DNA of 9,797 nucleotides from an uncultured Campylobacter sp. (GCA_937990735.1 CALKQT010000064.1:1-9797); one strand, 5' to 3'. Shown: positions 1 through 6,992, counted from the stretch's first letter. The notes: generated from the sequence alone by a model not told the origin. Translations and numbers: made by a program.

Positions 1-341
1 GGCAGTGCTGATATGTTGACGCTAGATGCGCGCGTTGCGCAGCAAAATCTAAAGCTGCGCGCGCCAGATGTGTGGATCCGCTCGCGCCGCAACTCTTACA
101 ATAAGCCCAATGGCAACTTCACGCGGAAAAGAAAAATGTATAGTGAATGCGTCTGCTAGAAGCGAAGTAAAAATCGGTACGATAAACGAGAATGAAGTAA
201 AAGCTAAGCGGGCGACAGGCTATTTTTTAGAAAATCAATGTACCTTAATAATCGCAAACAACAATCTGCGTAGAGTAAAAGAATAGCGAATTTATAAAAT
301 AATGAGCACAACAGATGCACGAATAGACTAAATTTTAACTT
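1..341. other. Left-edge stretch without a confident gene
   Basis: No convincing gene is visible. A plus-strand frame enters from the left edge and stops at 157-159, and a second plus frame (68-286, 72 codons, ending in TAG) has acceptable codon use. Its middle (KIGTINENEVKAK) is loosely reminiscent of beta-solenoid surface proteins, but it has no clear ribosome binding site. All minus-strand frames are broken. The stretch could be decayed coding sequence related to the short fragment at 342-458, but nothing here proves that. Confidence 0.25.
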
Positions 342-458
342 TCAATGGAGAGTGAGAATATAGCGATAAAAGCAGAGCTTCGCTCCAGCTTGCGCTGCAG
401 CCGCATTAGCGAGACCATGCGAAAGTGCATCTCTAATAATACCCAACCCGTTACTCAT
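342..458 (-). pseudogene. Short ORF coupled to the membrane protein; possible remnant of a large secreted protein
   Basis: A 38-residue frame starts at 458 and ends with TGA at 342-344. Its ATG lies inside the last codons of the upstream membrane-protein gene, so stop and start overlap (ATGAGTAA). It is preceded by GAAGGAG, which suits translational coupling. The product begins MSNGLGIIRDALSHGLANAA and continues Ala-rich for about 25 residues before becoming unrelated and stopping. The Gly/Ala-rich start with 'LSHGLANAAAAQAGAK' is weakly reminiscent of the region before the toxin domain in hemagglutinin-type exoproteins, which would make this the broken stub of the next cassette. It could equally be a genuine very small protein. 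No homology could be tested. Confidence 0.35.
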
Positions 459-1053
459 TTTTTGCTCCTTCTTCTGGATTGTTTTTAATCAAATTTCTAT
501 CTGAAAAATTTATAAAAAATATCAATAAAAGTAGAAAAACTACCCCTTTTAAAAAGAATTTAAACTGTGCGGTCATCAAATATGGTCTTAACAATCTATG
601 ATCAAAATTATATTCCTTATATATCTTTCCATCTTTATCTTCAAGCTGTAAAATTTCATTATTACCTAATATATCTGGGCTTGGCTCGCCGTAAATTTTG
701 ATTTTTTGCCCTTTTAGCTTTTCATAAATATCGCTATCGCTTTTGCTTATTTCATAAACCTTTTTCTTTCCGTTTTCTAGTTCTATATGTATTCGTCCGC
801 CGCTTCCGCGAAAATTATAATAAACGTTTCTTAAAATTCCGGCATCTATCTCAAGCTCATTCAATTGTTTGGGCGACGTATCCGTTCTATAAATAGCAAG
901 AAGTATCCCGCACAGAACAAAAAGCAAACCATAACAGCCTATGCTAGCCACCTGTGCCGGCGGATGCGAAACTCCCCTGATAAAAACGCGTCTATAAAAT
1001 ACATCGTAAAAATAATAGAAGAACCTTTTTATATATTTTGTTATGAATTTCAT
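451..1053 (-). CDS. Two-helix membrane protein of unknown function
   Basis: This protein of about 200 residues is not recognised. The N-terminus is basic and aromatic (MKFITKYIKRFFYYFYDVFY). A first hydrophobic helix lies at about residues 36-54 (GLLFVLCGILLAIY) and a second at about 165-183 (VVFLLLLIFFINF). Between them is a hydrophilic, beta-rich domain of about 110 residues (RIHIELENGKKKVY, then KIKIYGEPS) that could be extracytoplasmic. I chose the ATG at 1053 because AAGGGA sits six bases before it. An in-frame ATG at 1068 would add five residues but lacks a comparable site. The gene is clearly more AT-rich than neighbouring ruvB, which suggests separate ancestry. Its stop overlaps the start of the short frame at 342-458. 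Small membrane proteins of this layout occur among immunity genes of contact-dependent toxins, but that role is only a guess. Confidence 0.75.
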   Translation of the reverse strand: MKFITKYIKRFFYYFYDVFYRRVFIRGVSHPPAQVASIGCYGLLFVLCGILLAIYRTDTSPKQLNELEIDAGILRNVYYNFRGSGGRIHIELENGKKKVYEISKSDSDIYEKLKGQKIKIYGEPSPDILGNNEILQLEDKDGKIYKEYNFDHRLLRPYLMTAQFKFFLKGVVFLLLLIFFINFSDRNLIKNNPEEGAKNE

Positions 1054-1261
1054 AAAATTTCCCTTCATATTCTTTTGAATATTTTATTGAGCCGATAATA
1101 AATTTGCTCTAAATTTACAAAATTTCCCGCTTTAAATTTTAAATCTGAAGAAGCTTTAAAACCAAGCAAAATTCAAAGATTAAATATACGAAATCGCCAC
1201 GGCAGAGTTTCCACCTGCGTAGCTATGACTTAGCGCCGTGAAGTATAAAATTTCATCCGCC

Positions 1262-2278
1262 CTACTCTTCAAACAGATTTCTCTCCGCAGTCCTTAGCAC
1301 GCGACCGAGCGCCTCGCGCGCCTTATCGGTTGCGATGCGGCCTTTGGCGGTCTTTTCGATGTAGCCGTTGGCGAGCAGATAGGGCTCGATAACGTCCTCG
1401 ATCGTGCCCTCATCCTCGCTAAGCGCCGCCGCGATCGTGCTAAGCCCCAAGGCACGGCGCTTGGCGTCAAATAAAATTTCCAAATATTTTATATCCATCT
1501 CGTCAAAGCCCTGCTCGTCCACGCCCAGCGCCTCAAGCCCTTCGCGCGCGCGATCGTGCGAGATAGCGCCCTCGTCGCGCACCTCGGCAAAATCGCGTAT
1601 GCGGCGCAGTAGCCTTAGCGCAATACGCGGAGTGCCGCGGGAACGACGCGCGATCTCGGCGCTGGCGTCGCTTGCGCTCTCCTTCCCGAGTTTAACAGAA
1701 GCGATCTGTACTATCCGCGCAAGCTCGGCGTGCGTGTAAAACTGCAGGCGAAACTGCATGCCGAAGCGATCCCGCAGCGGCGCGGAGATCATGCCCGCGC
1801 GCGTCGTGGCGCCGATGAGCGTAAAGTGCGGAATGTCGATCTTGATGGTTTGCGCGGCGGGACCCGAGCCGATGATAATGTCGAGGCGGAAGTCCTCCAT
1901 CGCCGAATACAGCACCTCCTCGATCGCCGGGCTTAGACGGTGTATCTCGTCTATGAAAAGCACGTCGCCGCTTTGCAGGTTCGTTAAAATCGCCGCCAGA
2001 TCGCCCGCCTTTTCGATCATCGGCGCGGCGGTGACCTTGATAGCGGCACCCATCTGAACGGCGATGATATGCGCTAACGTGGTTTTGCCTAGCCCGGGCG
2101 GCCCGTAGAAAAGCACGTGATCAAGCACGTCGGCGCGCTTTTTCGCCGCGGCGATGGCGATAGCGAGGTTTGATTTGATCTTCTCTTGCCCCACGTAATC
2201 CTCGAAGCTCGACGGGCGCAGCGAGCTCTCCACGCTCTCATCGAGCTGCATCTTTTCGATCTCTACAATTCTGTCCAT
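1262..2278 (-). CDS. ruvB: Holliday junction branch migration ATPase RuvB
   Basis: RuvB is the hexameric AAA+ motor that, with RuvA, drives branch migration of Holliday junctions in recombinational repair before RuvC cuts them. The 338-residue product has the family's full length. Visible motifs are the DYVGQEKIK entry segment (residues 27-35), Walker A GPPGLGKTT (59-67), Walker B LFIDEIH (107-113), the sensor-1 region GATTRAG (156-162) and the LRDRFG arginine-finger segment (168-173). A C-terminal winged-helix DNA-binding domain ends with YIEKTAKGRIAT (306-317). The start at 2278 gives MDRIVEIEKM with a modest AAAGAGAG site just upstream. ruvA and ruvC are not in the window. The flanks are gene-free, so the gene appears monocistronic. 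No key residue is missing. Confidence 0.97.
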   Translation of the reverse strand: MDRIVEIEKMQLDESVESSLRPSSFEDYVGQEKIKSNLAIAIAAAKKRADVLDHVLFYGPPGLGKTTLAHIIAVQMGAAIKVTAAPMIEKAGDLAAILTNLQSGDVLFIDEIHRLSPAIEEVLYSAMEDFRLDIIIGSGPAAQTIKIDIPHFTLIGATTRAGMISAPLRDRFGMQFRLQFYTHAELARIVQIASVKLGKESASDASAEIARRSRGTPRIALRLLRRIRDFAEVRDEGAISHDRAREGLEALGVDEQGFDEMDIKYLEILFDAKRRALGLSTIAAALSEDEGTIEDVIEPYLLANGYIEKTAKGRIATDKAREALGRVLRTAERNLFEE

Positions 2279-3265
2279 AATCTCTCTTTAATCGTTTTTA
2301 AAATTTTAGCAAGTGTAGCGAAAAATGGCTAAATTTTGACAATTTTAAAGGGACGGATCTTTGCGGGCGGAATAAAATTTGCCGCGCGGAATTTTACGGT
2401 ACGCGCTTAGGGCTGGGGCTAAAAAGCAGAGCACCCGTCGCGAAAGACTGCGAAATTTTAGCGCGGCAGGTTTAAGACTACGCTCATACCGCTACGCCCG
2501 CTATGCCTTAAGTGCGGAATTTTATTGTGGCGGCTTCCAAACAGCGCGCGGGTCGCTAACTGCGCTAAATTTTACGGCGCAGAATTTAGCGCGTAGAATT
2601 TAAAGTATAAAATTCCGCCTCGCAGAGCCCCGCTGTGCAGCGCGGAATTTTAGCGCATAAAATTACCGCGGCATGAGGGGCACACAGATGCTGCGAGCGG
2701 AATTTTAACGCACAAATTTGAAGCTAGCCGCAGAGTTTGCGAGAGACGGAATAAACTTGGCAGAATCATAGCGCACAGAATTAAAGAGCGAAATTTAGCC
2801 AATTGAAAAATACGCACGGAATTTTACGACGTAAAATTTGGCGCTGGAATTTTGCGATATTAAATTCGGCGTTTGGAATTTTGCAGCGAAATTTTGCAGC
2901 AAAATTTTGTCTCGTAGAATTTTAATGCGAATTTCGCTTTTACGGCAGCGAGGCTTTAAATTCTGCGCTTCAAGCTTCGCGGCACGTAGCAGGCTAGAAT
3001 TTTATCTCGCGTAGTCGGTTAAAATTTCGCAAGAAATTCTACGTAGAATTTTATGCAAAATTTTGCCTTGCGCGCTTGCGCAGCTAGGTAAAATTTCGCG
3101 CGCAATTTTGTTTTTCAAGACGACTTAGAATTTAGCGCGGATTTTAAAATTTACCGCTAAACTTAACGCGAGCTCGTGCGATTAAATTTAGCCTCGCAAT
3201 CTCGCGACGCCTTATCGATCGCGCCCCAAATTAAGGCGCCAAATTTTTCTTGCGCGAGCCTAGTT
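2279..3265. other. Gene-free stretch of about 1 kb, dense in GAATTTT words
   Basis: No credible gene was found on either strand; the short open frames lack ribosome binding sites and domain-like sequence. The plus strand carries AATTTT seventeen times between 2341 and 3109, mostly as GGAATTTT or GAATTTT set in GC-rich spacers. GCGGAATTTTA occurs exactly at 2386, 2514, 2642 and 2697. The spacers do not align, so it is not a tandem repeat. A GC-rich hairpin followed by a T run lies at 3221-3248. It may be a decayed gene, an expanded low-complexity spacer, or a site of unknown function. Confidence 0.6.
2303..2308 (-). promoter_or_regulatory. Possible extended -10 promoter of ruvB
   Basis: Reading the minus strand, TGCTAAAAT lies about 25 bases before the ruvB ATG: an extended -10 (TGn followed by TAAAAT). 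There is no good -35, which is common in Campylobacter. The word TAAAATTT is very frequent in this DNA, so the call is tentative. Confidence 0.35.
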
Positions 3266-3943
3266 CTACAAATCGTGCTTTTCGATCAAAACGCTCTTAT
3301 TATCGTCGTCGCCACTACAGAACGCTCTATATGAGCCGGACATTGTGTTTTCGAATAAAAACACTACGCCGCCCTTTTGAAATTTTTTCGAGCAGCCCTT
3401 GGCATATAGCTCGGCGAGTTTCGGGCTATCCGGAGCATAAAACTGATAGCTATCGGTGAAGTGCTCCACGTATCGGTAGGTGATCTCTGCCCAAGGCGCA
3501 CTGCTGTCGCCGCTTCTATTTAGCACGATGGTTCTGGCATTTATCGCCGCGAGCTTTGACTTTAGCTCCCCGAATGTCTTTTTGTCCCAGCCAATGAGCT
3601 TTAACCCCTCGCCTATGCTCGGCGCATTATCTTTTAAAATAGAATTTGAGTAAAATTTCGTCTTATTGCTGTCCAAATCAATCCAAATATATTCATCGCC
3701 ATAAGTGCTCTGGATCGTAACGCGCAAATTTTTAGGGAAGTTGCGATCTGCAAAAGCTAACAGGTCTAGAAATTTCTCGCGATTTTGCTCGTAATTTTGC
3801 ATTAACGGGGCTTTATCCAGCTCCATATCATCTTTATCAAAGAAAGAATTAAACGCGAAAAATACCGCCAAAATCGGCAGCACCTTTACGCAAAAGAGCA
3901 AACCCAGAACTACAGCTATGATGATTTTTAAAGCTTTAGCCAA
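3266..3943 (-). CDS. Membrane-anchored or exported protein of unknown function
   Basis: This 225-residue protein is not recognised. Residues 7-31 form one long hydrophobic segment (IIIAVVLGLLFCVKVLPILA and onward), which acts as a signal anchor or uncleaved signal peptide. It is followed by an acidic linker (FDKDDMELDKAP) and a soluble mixed alpha/beta domain, probably periplasmic. That domain has two cysteines near the C-terminus (C184 and C209) that could pair. The start is TTG at 3941-3943, supported by AAGGA (TCCTT on the plus strand, 3950-3954) at normal spacing and because it includes the basic n-region MAKALK. No ATG lies before the hydrophobic segment. Both sides are gene-free, so no operon partner helps to assign a function. 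Composition is intermediate between ruvB and the AT-rich right-hand genes. Confidence 0.8.
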   Translation of the reverse strand: MAKALKIIIAVVLGLLFCVKVLPILAVFFAFNSFFDKDDMELDKAPLMQNYEQNREKFLDLLAFADRNFPKNLRVTIQSTYGDEYIWIDLDSNKTKFYSNSILKDNAPSIGEGLKLIGWDKKTFGELKSKLAAINARTIVLNRSGDSSAPWAEITYRYVEHFTDSYQFYAPDSPKLAELYAKGCSKKFQKGGVVFLFENTMSGSYRAFCSGDDDNKSVLIEKHDL

Positions 3944-4360
3944 ATTTTTTCCTTAAATTTTATGAGCTGTTTAGGCCTGACGGCTGGTTTATGTTTGAAC
4001 TCTACGGCTGCGTGCGTAGAATTTAGCGCTCATAGCGTATTTTAGAGCTGCGGCTCGGATCATTCATGAAAAGCGCTCGTGCGTTGCAGTCGGCGACAGA
4101 AATAGCACCCGCAGCGGAAGTAGGTAAACTCTCGCACGGCGCCCCCGTATAAAATATACCGCGCAGAGTATCCACCCAAAGCGCCTACGATCTCTCGCAC
4201 TAGGTAAAGCGCTCGCAATCGCTCTCGCCGAATAAATTTCAAGCGGCGCGAGCCGTTTACATAGCCTGCGGCACGCGAAAACGAAGCGTTAATTTAAGGC
4301 AAGCATAGTTTTATTGCTAGAATTTCAGCGCGTAAATTTTAAAATTTAGCCCAAATCTCG
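3944..4360. other. Gene-free stretch of about 0.4 kb
   Basis: I see no supportable gene. A minus-strand open frame (4060-4242) would start at TTG with no ribosome binding site and encode an Arg/Tyr-rich peptide with no domain. Next to the panB 3' end lies a perfect 16-base palindrome, TAAATTTTAAAATTTA, at 4333-4348; it is too AT-rich to be a convincing terminator stem. Confidence 0.5.
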
Positions 4361-5158
4361 TTATTGCTTATATTCAAACTCCTCGCTCGGGAAGCTCTCC
4401 TCCTTGACTTCGCGCGCGTATTCGCGCACCGCGCCTTTTACCAGCTCGGCGCCGTCTAAATAGCGCTTAACGAATTTCGGCCGAAACTCCGTGAAAAACC
4501 CGCACATATCGCTCCACACGAGCACCTGTCCGTCTATGCCGACGCCAGCGCCGATGCCGATGACGGGCACGTCGGTGCCTAGCGCCACTTGATTTGCGAC
4601 CGAGCAGATCGTCCCCTCGACCAGCAACAGCACCGCACCCGCCTCAGCAAGCGCTCTGGCGTCGCTTAAGACCTCGCGCGCCCCCTCCTCACCGCGCCCG
4701 CTTACCTTGTAGCCGCCCATAAAGCGCGAAAACTGCGGCTTTAGCCCGATGTGGCTCATCACGGCGATACCGTTTCGATTAAGCAACGCCACGGTATCTG
4801 CCATATGCGCGCCGCCTTCGATCTTGACGGCGTCGCAGCCGGTGCTCTCATAGACTTTGGCGCAGTTTTGCAGCGCAAGCTCTGGCGTCGCGCACGAGCA
4901 AAACGGCATATCTACGACCATATACGCTCGCTTTAGCCCTCGTCTTACGGCGCGCGCATGATATATCATCTGCTCTACGCTTGCGCCCAGGGTCTCGGAG
5001 TGCCCGCCGAAGCTCATATTTAGGCTGTCACCTACGAGCACCATATCGACCTCGTCATCGAAAATTTTAGCAAAAAGCGCGTCGTAGGCAGTGATCATCA
5101 CGATCTTCTCGCCGGATTTTTTCATCTCGTATAATTTAGAAAGCGTGATTTTTGACAT
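4361..5158 (-). CDS. panB: 3-methyl-2-oxobutanoate hydroxymethyltransferase (ketopantoate hydroxymethyltransferase) PanB
   Basis: PanB transfers a hydroxymethyl group from 5,10-methylenetetrahydrofolate to alpha-ketoisovalerate, giving ketopantoate. This is the first committed step of pantothenate and coenzyme A synthesis, in the cytoplasm. The 265 residues match the family length and cover the whole TIM barrel: MITAYD (21-26), LVGDSL with metal ligand D44 (41-46), VVDMPF with D83 (81-86), VKIEGG with E114 (111-116), SHIGLKPQ (135-142), GGYKVSGRG (148-156), catalytic glutamate E181 and GIGAG (201-205), then DGQVLV. Residue roles follow the E. coli enzyme by alignment from memory. AAAGGAG sits just before the ATG at 5158. 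The gene diverges from ssrA across a 98-base gap, and panC and panD are not adjacent. Nothing looks damaged. Confidence 0.97.
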   Translation of the reverse strand: MSKITLSKLYEMKKSGEKIVMITAYDALFAKIFDDEVDMVLVGDSLNMSFGGHSETLGASVEQMIYHARAVRRGLKRAYMVVDMPFCSCATPELALQNCAKVYESTGCDAVKIEGGAHMADTVALLNRNGIAVMSHIGLKPQFSRFMGGYKVSGRGEEGAREVLSDARALAEAGAVLLLVEGTICSVANQVALGTDVPVIGIGAGVGIDGQVLVWSDMCGFFTEFRPKFVKRYLDGAELVKGAVREYAREVKEESFPSEEFEYKQ

Positions 5159-5192
5159 TTTGGCTCCTTTGCTCGGTTAAAATTTAGATACA

Positions 5193-5198
5193 ATTTTA
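5193..5198 (-). promoter_or_regulatory. Possible extended -10 promoter of panB
   Basis: On the minus strand TGCTAAAAT lies about 35 bases before the panB ATG, the same extended -10 word seen before ruvB. It would put the start of transcription roughly 28 bases upstream of the ATG. No good -35 is visible. The ssrA -35 box lies close by on the opposite strand, so the two promoters share one short intergenic region. Confidence 0.35.
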
Positions 5199-5211
5199 GC
5201 ATAAGCCGAAT

Positions 5212-5240
5212 TTGACATTTATAAAATTTTAAAGTAAAAT
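5212..5240 (+). promoter_or_regulatory. Sigma-70 promoter of ssrA
   Basis: TTGACA (5212-5217), a 17-base spacer and TAAAAT (5235-5240) form a near-consensus promoter. Transcription would start near 5247, ten bases before the mature tmRNA 5' end, leaving a short leader for processing by RNase P. A clear -35 box is notable because Campylobacter promoters often lack one, and it fits a highly expressed stable RNA. Confidence 0.8.
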
Positions 5241-5256
5241 GCGCGCTCATTCTTTC

Positions 5257-5618
5257 GGGGGTGACTTGGCTTCGACGGGAACGGATGGGTCAAGGCTGCA
5301 TGTCGCTTTGGATACAGCGTATAAAATCCAAACTAAATTTAAACGCAAACAACGTTAAATTTGCTCCTGCTTACGCTAAAGCTGCGTAAGTCCAGTTGAG
5401 CCCTGCTCTGCGCCGATACTATCTAAGCGCGGCTGCGGGTAATCTGCGATAGCGTAGCTCTGCGGCGTGACGAGTCGTAGGGTGAACTCTTAGTCTTTGC
5501 GCCGGCGGGTCGTTTTGGAAAGTGAGCGAGCCTGCGCGAGAATTTCACTTTTGCTAAACATGTAGAGGCTTTGGTCGTTTGTTTTCGGACTGCGGTTCAA
5601 TCCCGCACACCTCCACCA
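5257..5618 (+). ncRNA. ssrA: Transfer-messenger RNA (tmRNA, one-piece)
   Basis: tmRNA, with SmpB, rescues ribosomes stalled on broken messages and tags the product for proteolysis. The 362-base gene starts GGGGGTGACTTGGCTTCGACGGG. The 5' GGGGGTG pairs with CACCTCC (5608-5614) to make the seven-pair acceptor stem with one G-U, followed by encoded ACCA (5615-5618). The T arm is TGCGG (5591-5595), loop TTCAATC, then CCGCA (5603-5607). The tag reading frame lies in the first third, and pseudoknot-forming sequence follows. Both halves are contiguous, so it is not the permuted two-piece form. Ends are set by the acceptor pairing. It has its own promoter and is the last core gene before the AT-rich accessory cluster, and ssrA 3' ends are common integration sites for islands. 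Confidence 0.97.
5345..5389 (+). other. tmRNA proteolysis-tag reading frame
   Basis: The resume codon GCA (5345-5347) opens the frame ANNVKFAPAYAKAA, ending at TAA (5387-5389). As far as I know this is identical to the C. jejuni tag. The encoded part follows the alanine carried by charged tmRNA, and the terminal hydrophobic/Ala residues are the degradation signal. Confidence 0.93.
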
Positions 5619-5730
5619 ATTATCTATTTTTAAATTTTAATCACTTTTTATTAGAGTTACATTTGGCTCCTGCACACGGGCGCTCATCCTAAATTTTAAT
5701 TATTCCAGCCTCTTTCATTTTTATTTTAGA

Positions 5731-5736
5731 TATAAT
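5731..5736 (+). promoter_or_regulatory. Likely -10 box upstream of the lipoprotein array
   Basis: TATAAT preceded by a T-rich run (TTTTTATTTTAGA) fits the usual Campylobacter sigma-70 promoter, where a T-rich stretch replaces a -35 box. It lies about 50 bases before the small frame at 5794 and 160 before the first lipoprotein, and it is the best promoter in the gap after ssrA. Confidence 0.5.
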
Positions 5737-5793
5737 CTTTTCCGAAATATTAGGACTCTTATTAGGGGCTTTTTCGCATTAGGGGTTTCCTAT

Positions 5794-5901
5794 ATGTACA
5801 AAGGCATATATTTTGCTAAAATTCGACGGCGGGGGCGTCAAAAGCATCAAGAAGTACAAGACGCGATACAAAATATTATAGAAGAGAGGAGAAAGAGATG
5901 A
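5794..5901 (+). CDS. Possible 35-residue basic leader peptide overlapping the first lipoprotein
   Basis: A 35-codon frame starts ATG at 5794 and stops with TGA at 5899-5901, so its stop overlaps the lipoprotein ATG as ATGA. The product (MYKGIYFAKIRRRGRQKHQE, then a Gln/Glu/Arg-rich helix) is strongly basic, with no signal sequence. The start lacks a good ribosome binding site, whereas the lipoprotein has its own GAGGAG inside this frame. It may be a translationally coupled leader peptide, the surviving tail of a lost gene, or chance. I lean towards a coupled or vestigial frame, with low certainty. Confidence 0.3.
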   Translation: MYKGIYFAKIRRRGRQKHQEVQDAIQNIIEERRKR

Positions 5902-6296
5902 ATAAATTTGTTGTGCTGTCATTGGCATATGTTGCTTTACTAGCGGGGTGTAGCCTAAGTAATCGCTTTTTTATTCCGGGTACAAATATGTCTAGAAGTA
6001 CTTGCGGTTTTATTTTTCATGACTATATACCTCATGATAAACTTTACGTACCGAGGAGCCTTGAGGATTTTTTAGATATATATTCAAGAGCTAAAAGCCA
6101 AAAAAGCGGTGAATATGAATATAAGCTAGTAGAGACCTTATCTCACTATTATAATGGCACATCAACTATGGTTCCAATAGAATCTTGTGACGATAAATGG
6201 TGTAAAATTTACTATCCATGCGGCGATACGGAGTACTATGTCAAGAAGGATGAAATACAACGGCTTTATGACCTAATGTATCCAAATAAAAGATAG
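5898..6296 (+). CDS. Small lipoprotein, array member 1, C-x4-C-x5-C C-terminal domain
   Basis: This 132-residue predicted lipoprotein has the n-region MNKF, hydrophobic VVLSLAYVA and lipobox LAGC with the lipidated cysteine at residue 18. The mature part has one cysteine at 36, a middle segment with no recognisable domain, and a C-terminal module at about 92-120. That module (VPIESCDDKWCKIYYPC, then TEYYVKKDEI) has cysteines 97, 102 and 108. A similar module ends the next three genes. Its W-C-K-I-Y-Y core and the closing Y-x-V-K-K resemble small SH3-like barrels, an inference from pattern only. Conserved cysteines suggest disulfides in an oxidising compartment. GAGGAG precedes the ATG. It is the longest and first of the array, separated from the next gene by 20 bases. 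Function unknown; periplasmic immunity or an envelope role are both possible. Confidence 0.8.
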   Translation: MNKFVVLSLAYVALLAGCSLSNRFFIPGTNMSRSTCGFIFHDYIPHDKLYVPRSLEDFLDIYSRAKSQKSGEYEYKLVETLSHYYNGTSTMVPIESCDDKWCKIYYPCGDTEYYVKKDEIQRLYDLMYPNKR

Positions 6297-6316
6297 GACT
6301 TTAAGTAGGAGGAGAG

Positions 6317-6640
6317 ATGAGAAATTTTGTTATATCTTTTATCGCATTATGCCTATATGGGTGCAGCCCTACGATTTTAGGGCATAAAATCACTTTTGCA
6401 AAACACGAAGACGGTGCGTTTTACGGGGAATGCGGCGAAAAAATAGATCAAAAAATTATATATAAATTTAAAGATGGCGTTATTCGTAAAATTTTCTATG
6501 AAGATAAAGAGGAATTTACTTATTATGATGAGATAGTCATCCCTATCCAATCCTGCGAAGGCGGATGGTGTAAAATTTACTATCCTTGCGGTCAAAAAGA
6601 GTATTTTGTAAAGAAGGACAATATAGAAAAATGGTATTAA
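6317..6640 (+). CDS. Small lipoprotein, array member 2, C-x4-C-x5-C C-terminal domain
   Basis: This 107-residue predicted lipoprotein has signal MRNFVISFIALCLYGC with the lipidated cysteine at residue 16. The mature protein is short: an extra cysteine at 39 (YGECGEK), a strand-rich middle (IIYKFKDGVIRKIFY) and the shared C-terminal module. The module is IPIQSCEGGWCKIYYPCGQK, with cysteines 80, 85 and 91, then EYFVKKDNI. A strong AGGAGGAG lies immediately before the ATG. It follows member 1 by only 20 bases and precedes member 3 by 22, so the three are almost surely one transcript. The middle portion hardly matches member 1, whereas the module is nearly the same even in DNA: 20 bases from 6566 are identical to those from 6198. 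That pattern suggests duplication followed by divergence of the variable half. Confidence 0.82.
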   Translation: MRNFVISFIALCLYGCSPTILGHKITFAKHEDGAFYGECGEKIDQKIIYKFKDGVIRKIFYEDKEEFTYYDEIVIPIQSCEGGWCKIYYPCGQKEYFVKKDNIEKWY

Positions 6641-6662
6641 TTTTATACTTGAAAGGAGAGTC

Positions 6663-6992
6663 GTGAAATATTTTATATCTTTTATATTGTTATTATTCTT
6701 TTGTGGATGTGAGCCGTATTTTATGAAATATGCCGCCAAATGCGCCGGCGCCGATGATAAATCCGCTCAAAAGAATATGTATTGGTTTAAGGATAGGCAT
6801 AAATATAGTTACTTTTATGAGGGGGAATATAGAACCTATGCATCCAAAAATGAAAATGATGTTTTGGCAAGACCCGATTATCCTATATTTGTAATTAGCC
6901 ACTGCGATGATAAGTGGTGCGAGGTCGTTGAAAAGTGCAGCGATATAAAAGTATTTGTAAAAAAGAGTGATATAATACCGTATAAAAGATGA
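6663..6992 (+). CDS. Small lipoprotein, array member 3, diverged C-x4-C-x5-C domain
   Basis: This 109-residue predicted lipoprotein starts at GTG, chosen because AAGGAG (6653-6658) sits at the right distance and because it restores the signal peptide MKYFISFILLLFFCGC. The lipidated cysteine is residue 16. The later in-frame ATG would remove the signal. The mature part has cysteine 27 (AAKCAGADD), a charged aromatic middle (YWFKDRHKYSYFYEGEY) and the most diverged copy of the C-terminal module, ISHCDDKWCEVVEKC, with cysteines 81, 86 and 92, then VFVKKSDI. The cysteine spacing is kept exactly although IYYP is lost, which argues for structural constraint and against decay. It is followed by a 97-base gap containing a 7-base inverted repeat (6998-7004 with 7047-7053). 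Confidence 0.8.
   Translation: MKYFISFILLLFFCGCEPYFMKYAAKCAGADDKSAQKNMYWFKDRHKYSYFYEGEYRTYASKNENDVLARPDYPIFVISHCDDKWCEVVEKCSDIKVFVKKSDIIPYKR

Noticed and set aside
1198..1240. Inverted repeat CACGGC / GCCGTG just past the ruvB stop as a terminator.
   Set aside because: The loop is long (31 bases) and no T run follows in the ruvB direction.
1404..2057. Several plus-strand open frames across ruvB.
   Set aside because: They are antisense to a complete, motif-rich ruvB and have no ribosome binding sites or domain-like content.
2386..2652. GCGGAATTTTA at 2386, 2514 and 2642, each 128 bases apart, suggesting a 128-base tandem repeat.
   Set aside because: The 128-base units do not align outside the 11-base word, and the fourth copy breaks the period (2697).
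4060..4242. Minus-strand 60-codon frame between the 225-residue protein and panB.
   Set aside because: It needs a TTG start, has no ribosome binding site, and the product is an Arg/Tyr-rich low-information sequence.
5619..5660. Terminator after ssrA.
   Set aside because: There are T-rich stretches but no convincing GC-rich stem, so no site is called.
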